Assembly (NCBI GenBank): GCA_900291925.1
Contig: UWYS01000012.1
Span: 124,001-188,000, forward strand
DNA length: 64,000 nt
Direction of reading: 5' to 3'
DNA from: Thecaphora thlaspeos
Lineage: Eukaryota; Basidiomycota; Ustilaginomycetes; Urocystidales; Glomosporiaceae
In this document: positions 52,431 to 61,874 of the stretch, in pieces
Layout: each line of letters opens with the position of its first letter
Position numbering within the stretch: position 1 is the stretch's first letter
Position numbers and translations under genes: made by a program
The notes under the pieces: model-generated
The model's input: only the letters and a program-made list of their open reading frames with translations
The model's database searches: none
Told to the model about the DNA's origin: nothing

Positions 52431-55400
52431 TTACAACCGACTCAGAGCTAGGACAACCTCGCGTGCCGTTGGCCGAGCGTCCGGTCGCGCTTGGACCATC
52501 GAGCGCAGCAATTCTCGCCCTTCGTCGGGTAGTCGTCCGCCTCCGGCAAGAATCAGGGCGGGATGACCGTCGAGATAGGGTCGCAGGTCCTCATGATGGA
52601 CGTTGTTCGCCTGTTCTTCCGCCGTGTACGACGACTGCGGCCAAGCCGAAGGCGGCGGGGCCACTTTCGCGGTCCAGGGTGGCAGCTGCGACGTGTTGCG
52701 TCCGAGCGTTGGCGTCTGGAGGTCCGGAATCTCAACGTCCGGAGACGTGTCTAGATCGGCCGGTACGACAGCCGTGCGAAGGCCGCTCGGTCGCATCGGC
52801 GGCGACGAGATCTCGTCGATCCGAGATGGCAGCGCCGCGTAAGCGGTCGGACTGGTCGGAGTGTATGCGCCGCTGACGCCGGATGTGGAGACCGACTCGG
52901 AGCCCGGCTGAATGCCGTCGCCAAACGACGATGCGCGGCGCAGGACGTCGGGACGGCTGGAAAAGGGTACGTTGAGTCTCCCGCTCGCCTGTCCGACGGC
53001 GCTTCGAGGTCCTCTGGTGCGTTCCGCCTCGTCGCCACCAAACTGCGTCGAACGAAGTCTCAACGAGGGAGAGCCGTTCTTCTGCTGCAGCCGTCCCATG
53101 GAAGCTCTCCGCTCGACGCCCGACTGCTGCGTGAAGGCCGGGGAGAGCAGGCCTTTCCTTGGCGCCTCGTTCTCGTTGGCCAGGAGCCCCCTCGGCTCGG
53201 GCGCCGGATCGAGAAGCTGGGCGATCGCGTAGGGTGATGGGTGGCCCGAAACAGTGGCGATGCTCGAAGCTACGCTCTCCAGGCTGTCGGTGCTAGCATT
53301 CCGGTGGCCGCCGCCGCTCGTGACCGGGCTGCTGGGCATCATGAGCGAGGCCAAGGACCTCGAGATGGCGCCGGGCGAGAGGCAGTACGGCGCGTCTTCG
53401 GGCCGGTCCTTCCGTCGGCCGCGTATGCTGTTGCTCCGACTTGCCGCCGAGCTGGTGGGGTTGCTGCCGCCTTCGACGGCCAGGCGATCGACCCGGCTGT
53501 TCTCTTCCGAATCGAAAAAGGCCTTCTTGCGCTGCAGAATTTCGATCACGCTGCGAGCGTTGCTGAAGGGCTCCACGCCGGTCGCGAGCGAATAGAGGAC
53601 AGCTCCGAGCGAGTAGATGTCGATCGGGAACGAGAAAGAGCTGGCTCCTGGTCCCCCGGTCGCACGGCTCAGCTCGGGGGCGCCGTAGGCCGGCGTACCG
53701 AGGCCCATCCCGTCCGTTGGCGGATCGTTGGGGTTGGGAAAAACGGCCGAGTTGAAGTCGCAGAGCTTAATGGTCAGGTCGTCGGTCAGGAGCATGTTTT
53801 CCTTCTTGAGGTCGGCGTGGATGCAGCCCCGGTCGTGGAGCCAGTCGACGGCACTCGCCATCTCCCCCGCCCAGCAGCGCCACTGCTCGACGTCGACTCG
53901 CTCCGGGAATTGCCGAGTATAGTTGGCCAAGCTGTTTGGGAGCAGGTCCAAGAGAATCAGGAGTCGGGGCGTGTCTGTTGAGGAGGCACCGCCGCCGCCG
54001 CCGCTGCTGCTGACGCCCGATGCGGGTGGCAGGAGCAAGGAGCTGCCGTCTACGTTCGGTGCTCCGCGGCAGACGACTTCCGCGTCGGCGTCTGCCCTGT
54101 CGATCTCCGGTGAGGCGACCTTGAGGACGGGTACCTCGGAGTGACGTGGCCCCTTCCTCTCCATCCGCAGCGAGCCCAGTTCTCGCGCCGCGGCGGCCTG
54201 CCCGAAGCGTCCCACCTCGATCCCCCGGTTGCTGGCCGCCTCGACCTCCTTCTGCGCCGCAAGCACCCGCTTAAGCGTCTTTGTCTCGGAGAGGACCTCG
54301 GCCCTCCCTGTCATGTCGCTGGTGGACCGCCCGTGGGCGTGCGGCGAAGCGTGGGCGTTCGCGGTGGCCCAAACATCGTCTTGCGCTGCGGCGGCCCCAC
54401 GGGCTTCACCGTCGCGAGTGCTCGGAAGGCCCTTGCCGAGCCCCGTGGGCATCATCTTTGGCGGGGCTTTGGGCGAAGGCTGCGGCGAGGGCGTAAATTC
54501 GACCTCGTCGCGGATGTCGATGAGGCGGATGATGTTGGGATGCGGTCCCAGCCTCCGCAGCGTGAACGCCTCGTCGAGGCCGAGCAGCTGGCTATGGCGG
54601 TCGGCGTGCAGCCGCTTGATGGCGCAGAGCTTCCAGTCCGGGCCTCGGAGGTCGAGCTTGCTCCTCAGGGAGATTCCCTGCCTGATCGGGGAGTCGGCTT
54701 CAGGCTCGGCCTGCTTGCGCTTCGAGTAGTATGATCCCAAGAAGACGTTACAGTGCCTTCCCTCGCCCAACAGGAATTCCTTCGATGGACAGAGCCGGAA
54801 CTCGACGTCCTTCGTCTGACGGATGCGCTCCTGCTCGCGCTCGCGCTCCTCGGTGTTGGCGCGACCAAGTGATGCTTTGCGCGAGTGCCTGCTGGATACG
54901 CGCGGAGAATCGGCGGATCCGTGCTGGCCGGCTTCGGGTTGGCTCAGGTTTGCCGCCTGAGCCGGAGCTCGAGGCGAGGCGCCCTCCAAGGGCGGAGGGA
55001 TGGTGGCAGACACCCGTCGAGTGGCGGCCGAGGGAGGTGGCACGATCGCCGGCGAAGACGCCGAGGAAAAGAAGAGGGAGGTCTTGGAGGCCGCCCGCTG
55101 CGGCACCACGGCTGCGTCCGAGGGAGACGACGACTTGTCAGAGGCGTCGCTTGCCTCGGCCTTGGATGAGTTACGGACCATCCCAGGGGCCGAAGACGGT
55201 GCCGGTGCCGGAGTGATCCAGACCGAGCGGCGGTTGAAGATGTCGTTCTTGCTGGGTGCCTTGGGAGAAGCAGAGGCTGCCGCTATTGTCGGCGACTCGA
55301 CAGCGTCAGACTGCTGCTTCAGGAACCTGGCGAAGTCGTCCTGCCTTCCAATGGCGCCGGGCTCTTTGTTGCAAGCGAACGGCGACCGGCTGAGGTCTGC

Positions 55401-55907
55401 GACCGCGGGCAGGCGGAAGTCGGACATGCTGGAGTCCGGCGGCGTCACCGGGAGATCTGATGGCTCCAGCGAGGCCTTCTTGCGAGCCTGTACGAGAATC
55501 GGCGTGCTTCCGGATGCTAATGTCTGCATGGCAGGCGGATGTAGTTGCCGGTCTGTGTCTCGGCGCGGTGGCTCGCCGTGTGCCGGAGCGGTGTCTTGCG
55601 CTGCCAGGGGAAGGGCGCGGGCGCTCACCTCATTGCGGCTCGAGCCTCGAAGCCTGGCCTCGTCCTTTTTGCTGCCGCTGCCACCGCCAAAGACGCGCGC
55701 CGATGCGTGGCCGAAGAAGGTGTCGAGGGGCCACGGTGCTTTTGGTCGAGAGCTCCTGCGATCCCGCGGAAGGCTGGCGGGCGGCGAGTAGGCGTCGCTG
55801 CGAAGAACAGCCGGTTCGTCGTTCTTGTCCACGTCCCTATCTCTCTCCCTCTCGCGGAGCCTCTTTCCCGCCACTAGCTTGGCCTCTGGCAGGCGACCCG
55901 GGGACAT
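52431..55907 (-). CDS. Protein kinase with DFN in place of DFG, 1158 aa
   Basis: Single-exon Ser/Thr kinase. The frame opens at a TTG (56024); the first ATG is 55907 (MSPGRLPEAK). About 370 disordered Ser/Arg/Pro-rich residues precede the kinase domain: LLGEGRHCNVFLGSYYSKRK (Gly loop), LCAIKRLHA (catalytic Lys), LDEAFTLRRLGPHPNIIRLI (alpha-C Glu), then an insert of about 170 residues with Gly/Ser repeats. The C-lobe has LLILLDLLPNSL, WLHDRGCIHADLKKENMLL (HAD in place of HRD, with catalytic Asp, Lys and Asn kept), IKLCDFNSAVF (DFN in place of DFG), GTPAYGAPEL and FPIDIYSLGAVLYSL. A second long insert separates the C-lobe from its final helix (LLRSMVQARPDARPTAREVV). I cannot place it in a named family. 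Catalytic Asp and Lys are present, so activity is plausible. Confidence 0.85.
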   Translation of the reverse strand: MSPGRLPEAKLVAGKRLRERERDRDVDKNDEPAVLRSDAYSPPASLPRDRRSSRPKAPWPLDTFFGHASARVFGGGSGSKKDEARLRGSSRNEVSARALPLAAQDTAPAHGEPPRRDTDRQLHPPAMQTLASGSTPILVQARKKASLEPSDLPVTPPDSSMSDFRLPAVADLSRSPFACNKEPGAIGRQDDFARFLKQQSDAVESPTIAAASASPKAPSKNDIFNRRSVWITPAPAPSSAPGMVRNSSKAEASDASDKSSSPSDAAVVPQRAASKTSLFFSSASSPAIVPPPSAATRRVSATIPPPLEGASPRAPAQAANLSQPEAGQHGSADSPRVSSRHSRKASLGRANTEEREREQERIRQTKDVEFRLCPSKEFLLGEGRHCNVFLGSYYSKRKQAEPEADSPIRQGISLRSKLDLRGPDWKLCAIKRLHADRHSQLLGLDEAFTLRRLGPHPNIIRLIDIRDEVEFTPSPQPSPKAPPKMMPTGLGKGLPSTRDGEARGAAAAQDDVWATANAHASPHAHGRSTSDMTGRAEVLSETKTLKRVLAAQKEVEAASNRGIEVGRFGQAAAARELGSLRMERKGPRHSEVPVLKVASPEIDRADADAEVVCRGAPNVDGSSLLLPPASGVSSSGGGGGASSTDTPRLLILLDLLPNSLANYTRQFPERVDVEQWRCWAGEMASAVDWLHDRGCIHADLKKENMLLTDDLTIKLCDFNSAVFPNPNDPPTDGMGLGTPAYGAPELSRATGGPGASSFSFPIDIYSLGAVLYSLATGVEPFSNARSVIEILQRKKAFFDSEENSRVDRLAVEGGSNPTSSAASRSNSIRGRRKDRPEDAPYCLSPGAISRSLASLMMPSSPVTSGGGHRNASTDSLESVASSIATVSGHPSPYAIAQLLDPAPEPRGLLANENEAPRKGLLSPAFTQQSGVERRASMGRLQQKNGSPSLRLRSTQFGGDEAERTRGPRSAVGQASGRLNVPFSSRPDVLRRASSFGDGIQPGSESVSTSGVSGAYTPTSPTAYAALPSRIDEISSPPMRPSGLRTAVVPADLDTSPDVEIPDLQTPTLGRNTSQLPPWTAKVAPPPSAWPQSSYTAEEQANNVHHEDLRPYLDGHPALILAGGGRLPDEGRELLRSMVQARPDARPTAREVVLALSRL

Positions 55908-56329
55908 GTTTTCTCGACTTCGACGGCGGTACGGCGGCGGCAGATGCGTATGGGGCGCCTGGTGGTGGAGAAACGCTAGATTACTTGGTGTAGGAGGAGG
56001 GCGGCGCTTGCGCAGTGCAAGCAAGCAAAGCAGAGCTGCGAGAGCGTGTTGCGCGTCGTCGAAGCTGCGCGCGCAACGCCTCTCTGCTATGGCAGAGGAT
56101 GGATGGGATCGAGTTTAGGAAGCCTCGACATGCGGCGGTCGGTTCTGTCTGTCGGTCGTTTGTACTGTCGGTCGGTCGGTCGCGTGAGCCGATCTGGCCG
56201 GGGCAGAGAGAATCGTCGGGCTGACACGCAGTTCGGCAGCAGCGAGGTGATGCAACGGGCGGTTGCCTGTCTTGTACGAGGGTGACCCGATGCTGGTGGT
56301 GCTGATTGGACTTTGACTGCGAGGAAGAA

Positions 56330-56332
<3 letters not shown>

Positions 56333-56360
<28 letters not shown>
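56333..56360. repeat. (GA)n dinucleotide microsatellite
   Basis: About fourteen GA units, about 430 bases upstream of the kinase start codon. Confidence 0.95.
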
Positions 56361-56420
56361 CTGAGGGAGGTGAGGTGGGGAAGAGCGGAGGGGGAGAGGG
56401 GACAAGAGAGGAAAGCGAGC

Positions 56421-56444
56421 GGGCCAGCCAGCCAGCCAGCCAGC
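56421..56444. repeat. (CAGC)n tetranucleotide repeat
   Basis: Five to six CAGC units in the kinase upstream region. Complementary in sequence to the GGCT repeat at 34645-34669. Confidence 0.9.
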
Positions 56445-58137
56445 AGCACGTACGTAAAGCGGCCCAGGGCTCGACACGCCGGAGGCAGCAGGCCAGGGGA
56501 GCCCCGGAAGCGGCAGTGCGGCCAGGCCGTAGTTACAGTGCGCCCAAAAGCAAACGTGCGCTTCGCTGCGTGGAAGGGCGGGCGGGCTGTCGAGATACAG
56601 TAGCCTCGGTCCTTTTTCGCTTTTCTCTGGGCACTACCCGTAGCCGTGCGGCAGGCAGCCCTGCACTTTTTTTAAAGAAAAAAATGGACATCCCCTCGCC
56701 CTCCTCTACACCACCTGTCGATGGCGAGTGCGGCGGTGGGAGAGGGGATACTCTGTACGAGGACGGCAACGGCGGAGTCGCCGATGGCCAGGTGGGCCTC
56801 CTCTCGCTTCCGCCCCTTCTCTGTTCCGCCTCGCGTTGGCCGACTGGGGGCGATATCGTCTTCGGGTCGCAGGAGTTCCCCGGTCGCCCCTGCTCCTGCA
56901 GCTGCACGAATGGGTCAAGTACATGGAGCCCGAGCTTTCAAGGCGTAGAACGGGGAGGCAGGAGACAGGACGTCGGTGAGTGTCGCTCCCTGTCGGGACA
57001 ACGCTGAGTGCTGTACCTAGGAAGAGCTATGTAAGGACACACCTGAATCTCACCATCCAGCTCAACGTATGATATGCTACGACAGCCGAGGAGATGCCAT
57101 GTATGCATAGAAGCATCGGATGCTCCCTCGCTCGGTCTGTCTACTGTACGCGACGCTACCGACCGTAGCCCGTTCCGCTCTGGTCGCGGCAACCCGAGCA
57201 TCACCATCCCGGACACGCTCGCCTGCTACATACACTCATGATCTACAGTACGAGGCGGTCGGACTGACCGATATCCTCGAAGGCGGCATGGGTGAAATGG
57301 ACCCAAACGAATAATATTTCGGGAGAGGCGCGGCAAGTCGGATGAAGGAGGCTGGGCGTACTCAAGACAAATCTAAGCATCTCAACATGGTGTCGTCATT
57401 CATTGCCGCCTTCCAGATAGGCCCCCCTATCTATCTAAGTCAGCGCCGTCCCTCGACGCCGTTTCTGGGTAACTTTAGATAATTCTGTACTGTAATGGCG
57501 AGGCATATGGCGAGGCCGGGATCACATGATGACGTTGGTCATAGGAGGTCCTCCGGGGCAAGGATCCAGGGGATTCGGGAGAGCCGAAGGGATCGGAAGG
57601 CCTTGCGGGGGAGGTCGAGGTCACGCGTGGCCTGCTCTGGACACGCGCAGCAGGGCGGCGCGCACAAGGCGCGTGGAGCCGAGTGGTGTATATTTTGGAG
57701 AAAGAGGCTGTAGCTCGACCGAAGCCGCCGCCGCAACCGCCTTTCTTCACCCCACCATCTGCATCCCACCAACCTCTATTACTCCATCCATCGGCAACCC
57801 TAGCGAGCGAAGTCGCCCTAACTCGTCAACGACATCAAGTTTGGCCTTGCTCCATCACCTCACCACCCTCTGCTCCGGTCACCTCAGCCTCGACGGCTTC
57901 AGCTCCTTCAACTTGACACTCGAGTCGACACTACACTAGGGTGGAAAGAACTACAGATTTTCTCGGATCATCCCCTCCAGACATTCACCCCCGTCACCTC
58001 CGTCTCAATCTAACGAGCCCGTCCTACCTCATTGTTCCCCTCGCTGTCGCCCTTGTCAAGTCGGAGGGCTTCTTTTCTCTCATCTCCTCTCTTTGACCAC
58101 GCCGACATTGGCCTACCAGCGCATACAGCACGCAGCC

Positions 58138-60309
58138 ATGTTCCACAGCCGTGGCTTTGCGCCCCACGAGAACCAGCCCTTTGCGGCGCAGACCCGCACG
58201 CCCGGTCCATCCCGCTCACATCTCTCGCCCAATCGCTCCAAGGCCATGACTACCGGCAAACGCGCTCTCGGCGACAAGTCGAAGTTGTTCGGACAGGAAT
58301 CCGCCGCCTTAGGTGAGCACAAATTCACTGGCGTAGATGGAAAACGTACATGGACATAGCTGACATATTGCTACCCCTTCGTATCGCATGTACGTTTTAC
58401 CTCTTCTCCGATCATACAGGGCCAAAGCAGCTTTTCAAGGAGCTCGCTTCCAAGACGCCGGCTCGCGCTCTGGGAGATCTTACCAACAAGACGCCGGGCC
58501 TGAGGAATCGTCAGGACCAGCAAGAAGATGGCTCGCCGACCAAAAAGAGTCAGGCTTCTTCCTCAAAGGGTAAGGGTAAGAAGATGCTTCAATCGCCCGC
58601 CAAGGGCTCGCAGAGCGTCAGCCCCAAGAAGGCCATCGGTCAGCCGTTGCGAGCGCTCAATAGCCAGCTCAAAGAAAACGCGGCGACGCCCTTTTCGCGT
58701 GGCAACCAGTCTTACGCTACCGATATGAGCTCGGTGATGACGCCTGGACCCAACAGCTCGCTGCTGAAGGGTTGCATGCTAAGCAGGCAGACTAGCTTCG
58801 TCACGCCAGCGGCCAACATCGGTAAGGCCGGCCAGATCAAGGCACGGATGGGCGAGATGCTGGACGCCGAGCTCGGAATCAGCCTAGGCGATCTAGAGGC
58901 AATCGATCTGGAGCAGACGCAGGCGCAAAAGCAGATGACAGAGGAGGAACTCTATCCCGAGATTGAATATATGCCGCCGAGCACATGGGCCACGAGTGAG
59001 TGTTTGAGAACCTTGTAGCTCCTCCAATTGTCGCCCGCTGACGTCCTGTCCTCGTTTCCTTCCGACATCCCTCCTCTGACGTCCGCCAGATCCGCCCTAC
59101 GAGTACCCTTCCGAGCTCGACGGCGTTCCAAGCGCGAGTGAGCTAGCCAGGCAGCTGGCAGCCTTCCGTTCGGCCGGATTCCTGAAGGGCATGCCTGCAG
59201 AGCTCTCCGATACCGAGGACGTCAAGACCTTTGCGGACGAGTCCTCCGGCACAGCCCTTGACCTCGGTCCTCGGCCTCGCTTGAGCGATGACAACGCTTC
59301 CGACGACGAGTTCTGGCCCGATGTCCCCATCGATGCGGACGTCAGGGCTGCTGTGCCGCTTGCTGCCGCTCCGGCGAGGCTGTCGGGACACCCCAAATCG
59401 GGCTCCGCTCGTTCTACGGCGATCTCTCGCGCTCCGGTGACGGCCACCTCCATACGCACAGGTGCCGCCTCGGTCTCGTCGAGCGGATCTAGACCTACGA
59501 GCTCGGTCGCATCCAGACCCATTAGCGCTGCTACCACTGCTAGGATGAGCTCGTCGGCTTCGTCTCTCCGATCGAAGCCGGTATCGAGCGCATCAAAGCC
59601 CCCCACCTCATCCGTGGCCGCCGCGACCGCCACATCCGCGAGACCCCGAAGCAAGGTCGAGACTGCCACTGCTATTTCTCGCGCGGCTTCCTTTGGCACC
59701 TCCGTCAGAAGCACGGGGGTCGGCACAGCCGCAGCGGATTCTGCTTGGAAGCCGCTGGTCGCTGCGAGCGGCTCTACAGACCGTGTTGCACGGTCTCGAG
59801 CCACCACGACGAAGCCGGCCATGGACTCAACGCAGCTGCGGAACGCGACTCTGCAACGCTCGATCGCGCCCCCGCCGCTCTCGTCCGTTGCCGGACGCCG
59901 GCTCACATCGATCCTCGCGAGGCAGCCTGCTCGGGCTCCGCCACCGGCGTCCACCACAAGCCGAGTCGCGGCCGCTCCGCCGCCGCCTGCAAAGCCTCGA
60001 ATGCAGATGAACGCCAAGCTTCGCGACCTGGAGAATGACGACCTCGGCGTCTTTGTCGAGAGAAAGATGCAGGAGTCGACTGCCGATGCCAGCTTTGAAG
60101 GGTTCGACCTGGCGTCGGACGCGCTCTCGGGCGATGAGCATTCCGATGCCGAGTCTTCGGTGGACGGCGGCGCAGTCGCTGCTGCGACTACGATCGAGCG
60201 CAACGATCTCGCGTCGGAGCTCCCGGCTTCCTCTCCCCCCAACACTTCCTCCGCCACTGCATCGGACGGGTCGTCTCAGGATGAAAATGGCAGCGACCTG
60301 GCTCCGTAG
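58138..60309 (+). CDS. Securin (Pds1/Cut2-like separase inhibitor), 656 aa, 3 exons
   Basis: Inhibitor and chaperone of separase, degraded by the APC/C at anaphase. Exons 58138-58312, 58420-58995 and 59090-60309 join in frame. The N-terminal degrons are visible: a KEN box at about residue 143 (SQLKENAATP), two D-box-like segments (KRALGDKSKLFG at about 42, ARALGDLTNK at about 75) and RSHLSPN near residue 27. None of the RALGD segments is a textbook RxxL box, so KEN may dominate. The separase-binding segment EIEYMPPSTWATNPPYEYPS (about 240-259, split by intron 2) matches the Cut2/Pds1 EIEYMPP motif. The rest is a disordered Ser/Ala/Thr tail of about 390 residues, making this longer than yeast Pds1 (373 aa) or Cut2 (301 aa). 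Overall identity is low in this family, so the motifs carry the assignment. Confidence 0.85.
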
Positions 60310-61874
60310 CCGTCGAATACAGCCTCCATCGAGCGCTTCCCTCTTCACATCGACAAGATGCGCACTCCCTTGGCCTTCCCTGCATATACCTTTTTTTCCT
60401 CGTCGTGTCGCCCGTCCTTGCATTCTAGATATCCTCGCGGCTTGGCTTCATCGCATCGTCCCGCGCTCACTTTGGCATCATCTTTGGCATCGCGATCGCC
60501 GTTGGCACCATGGAGGACGATGCTGCCAGCTCATGAAACCTCCAACAAGCTCTCTAGCTGGGCCCCGAGCTATGGGCGGCCCCATCATGTCGCGCGTGTC
60601 ACCTCACCCCTTCCGCTGCTGCGGCCCAGTACGAGGGGCTGCAATACAATGTCAATATCATGATTTGTCCATCCTCACTGCCGCTTCGATGAGAGGGCCA
60701 AGGAGAAGCTTGTGCCTGTGCCTGTACGAGGCTACAGGCGAGGCTACAGGCGATGCTGGACATTCCTCTGCATCGAGACGAGGGCAGCGGCTGTGGGTGA
60801 GGGAGGGAGAGGGGGGGAAGAGGAGGAAGCAGCAGGAGGGGAGAAGGCAGGGCGAGGGATGGCGGCGGGTCCACCTGGCTACGGCCAGAGCGGCCGTGCC
60901 CATGTGTCATGCATTGCGCCATGACGCCCGTGCGGCGAGCGGGTGGGAATTGTGGATCCAAATTGACGCCATTCAACATTCCTTTTCCCTTGCCGGCGTT
61001 TTCAAGTGGGGGGTCCGCACGGTAAGGCTCGGTTTTGTATTCGAGCAGGGCGTTGGCTCGTGTTGTCTAGGTCATGGCTGCGCGCGTGCCGCCCGTTGGC
61101 CAGCACTCCAGAGGTAGTGTAGTTAGTGTCTCGTAGTGGCTTGGGTGCGCGGGCTTGTGCGCAAGCAAGCAGCCAAGTCTCCCATCGGCGCCATCGGCGC
61201 CATCTGCCTCTCCCACCTGCTCACCATCATCTACACACGGCCGCACACACTGCCAGCACCACCACTATCGCACCGCATCGCTCCCGGTCTTCCATCTCGC
61301 CCTTTCGCCGGCGCCACATTCGCCTGCTGTTCCAGTCGCAGCCCCTGCTTCCCTCCGGTTTCGGGCGAACGCCAGTTCCAGACTACCCACCACGTCCTCC
61401 TGCGCCCCGGCTTGCCGCTGCCACCGTCCTACCTTCGCATCGGCCCAGCTACTCGAAGCCGATCAGTTCCTGTCCCTTTCACCGTCAGTCAAACAGCCAG
61501 CCGCTCGTCAACATCGATCCCTCATCTGCTCGCTCACCCGCCCTTTATCGCCGCGGAACACAGCGTCCGCCAAACAACTGCTGACGCTGCCATCGACAAC
61601 CGAGTTCAGAGCAGCGTCGACGGTCGGTCATCGGCTGAATTGATTGACTTCACCCTCCCGTTTGCCGCGCCGTCGCCGCCGGTGCCCGTGCAAGCAACAC
61701 CTACACCAGAGCGCAAACGGAACTTTACCTGCCCGCCGCGGTCCAACATCGCCGCGCATTTTGTGACGGAGACCGCCCCTCGACCCTTGTATACCCTCTG
61801 AAGGTCGCACCTCTGTCGATTACTACCGCTACAGACGGTCCCGCGAGGCTTCAAAACATCACGGCGATCCCGGC
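60310..61874. other. Upstream region and long leader of the YAK1-like gene
   Basis: The left part is the securin 3' flank. At 60715-60760 are short repeats (GTGCCT twice, GAGGCTACAGGC twice). From about 61190 the sequence becomes C-rich, with a 9-bp direct repeat CATCGGCGC (61184-61202). Open frames on the plus strand (61126-61801) overlap in three registers and look like an untranslated leader. No gene seen. Confidence 0.5.

Larger units (their letters stand above)
55908..58137. other. 2.2-kb divergent region between the DFN kinase and securin
   Basis: Contains a (GA)n repeat, a CAGC tetranucleotide repeat and a short A/T run (CTTTTTTTAAAGAAAAAAA, 56668-56686). The last 400 bases before securin are pyrimidine-rich leader-like sequence. 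Overlapping frames at 56306-57007 and 57526-57939 show no family resemblance. I see no gene. Confidence 0.5.

Noticed and set aside
59097..60257. 386-residue minus frame opposite securin
   Set aside because: Antisense image of the Ser/Ala-rich securin tail; no motif of its own.
61126..61801. Overlapping plus frames before the YAK1-like gene
   Set aside because: Three registers are open at once in C-rich DNA, which marks an untranslated leader rather than a gene.
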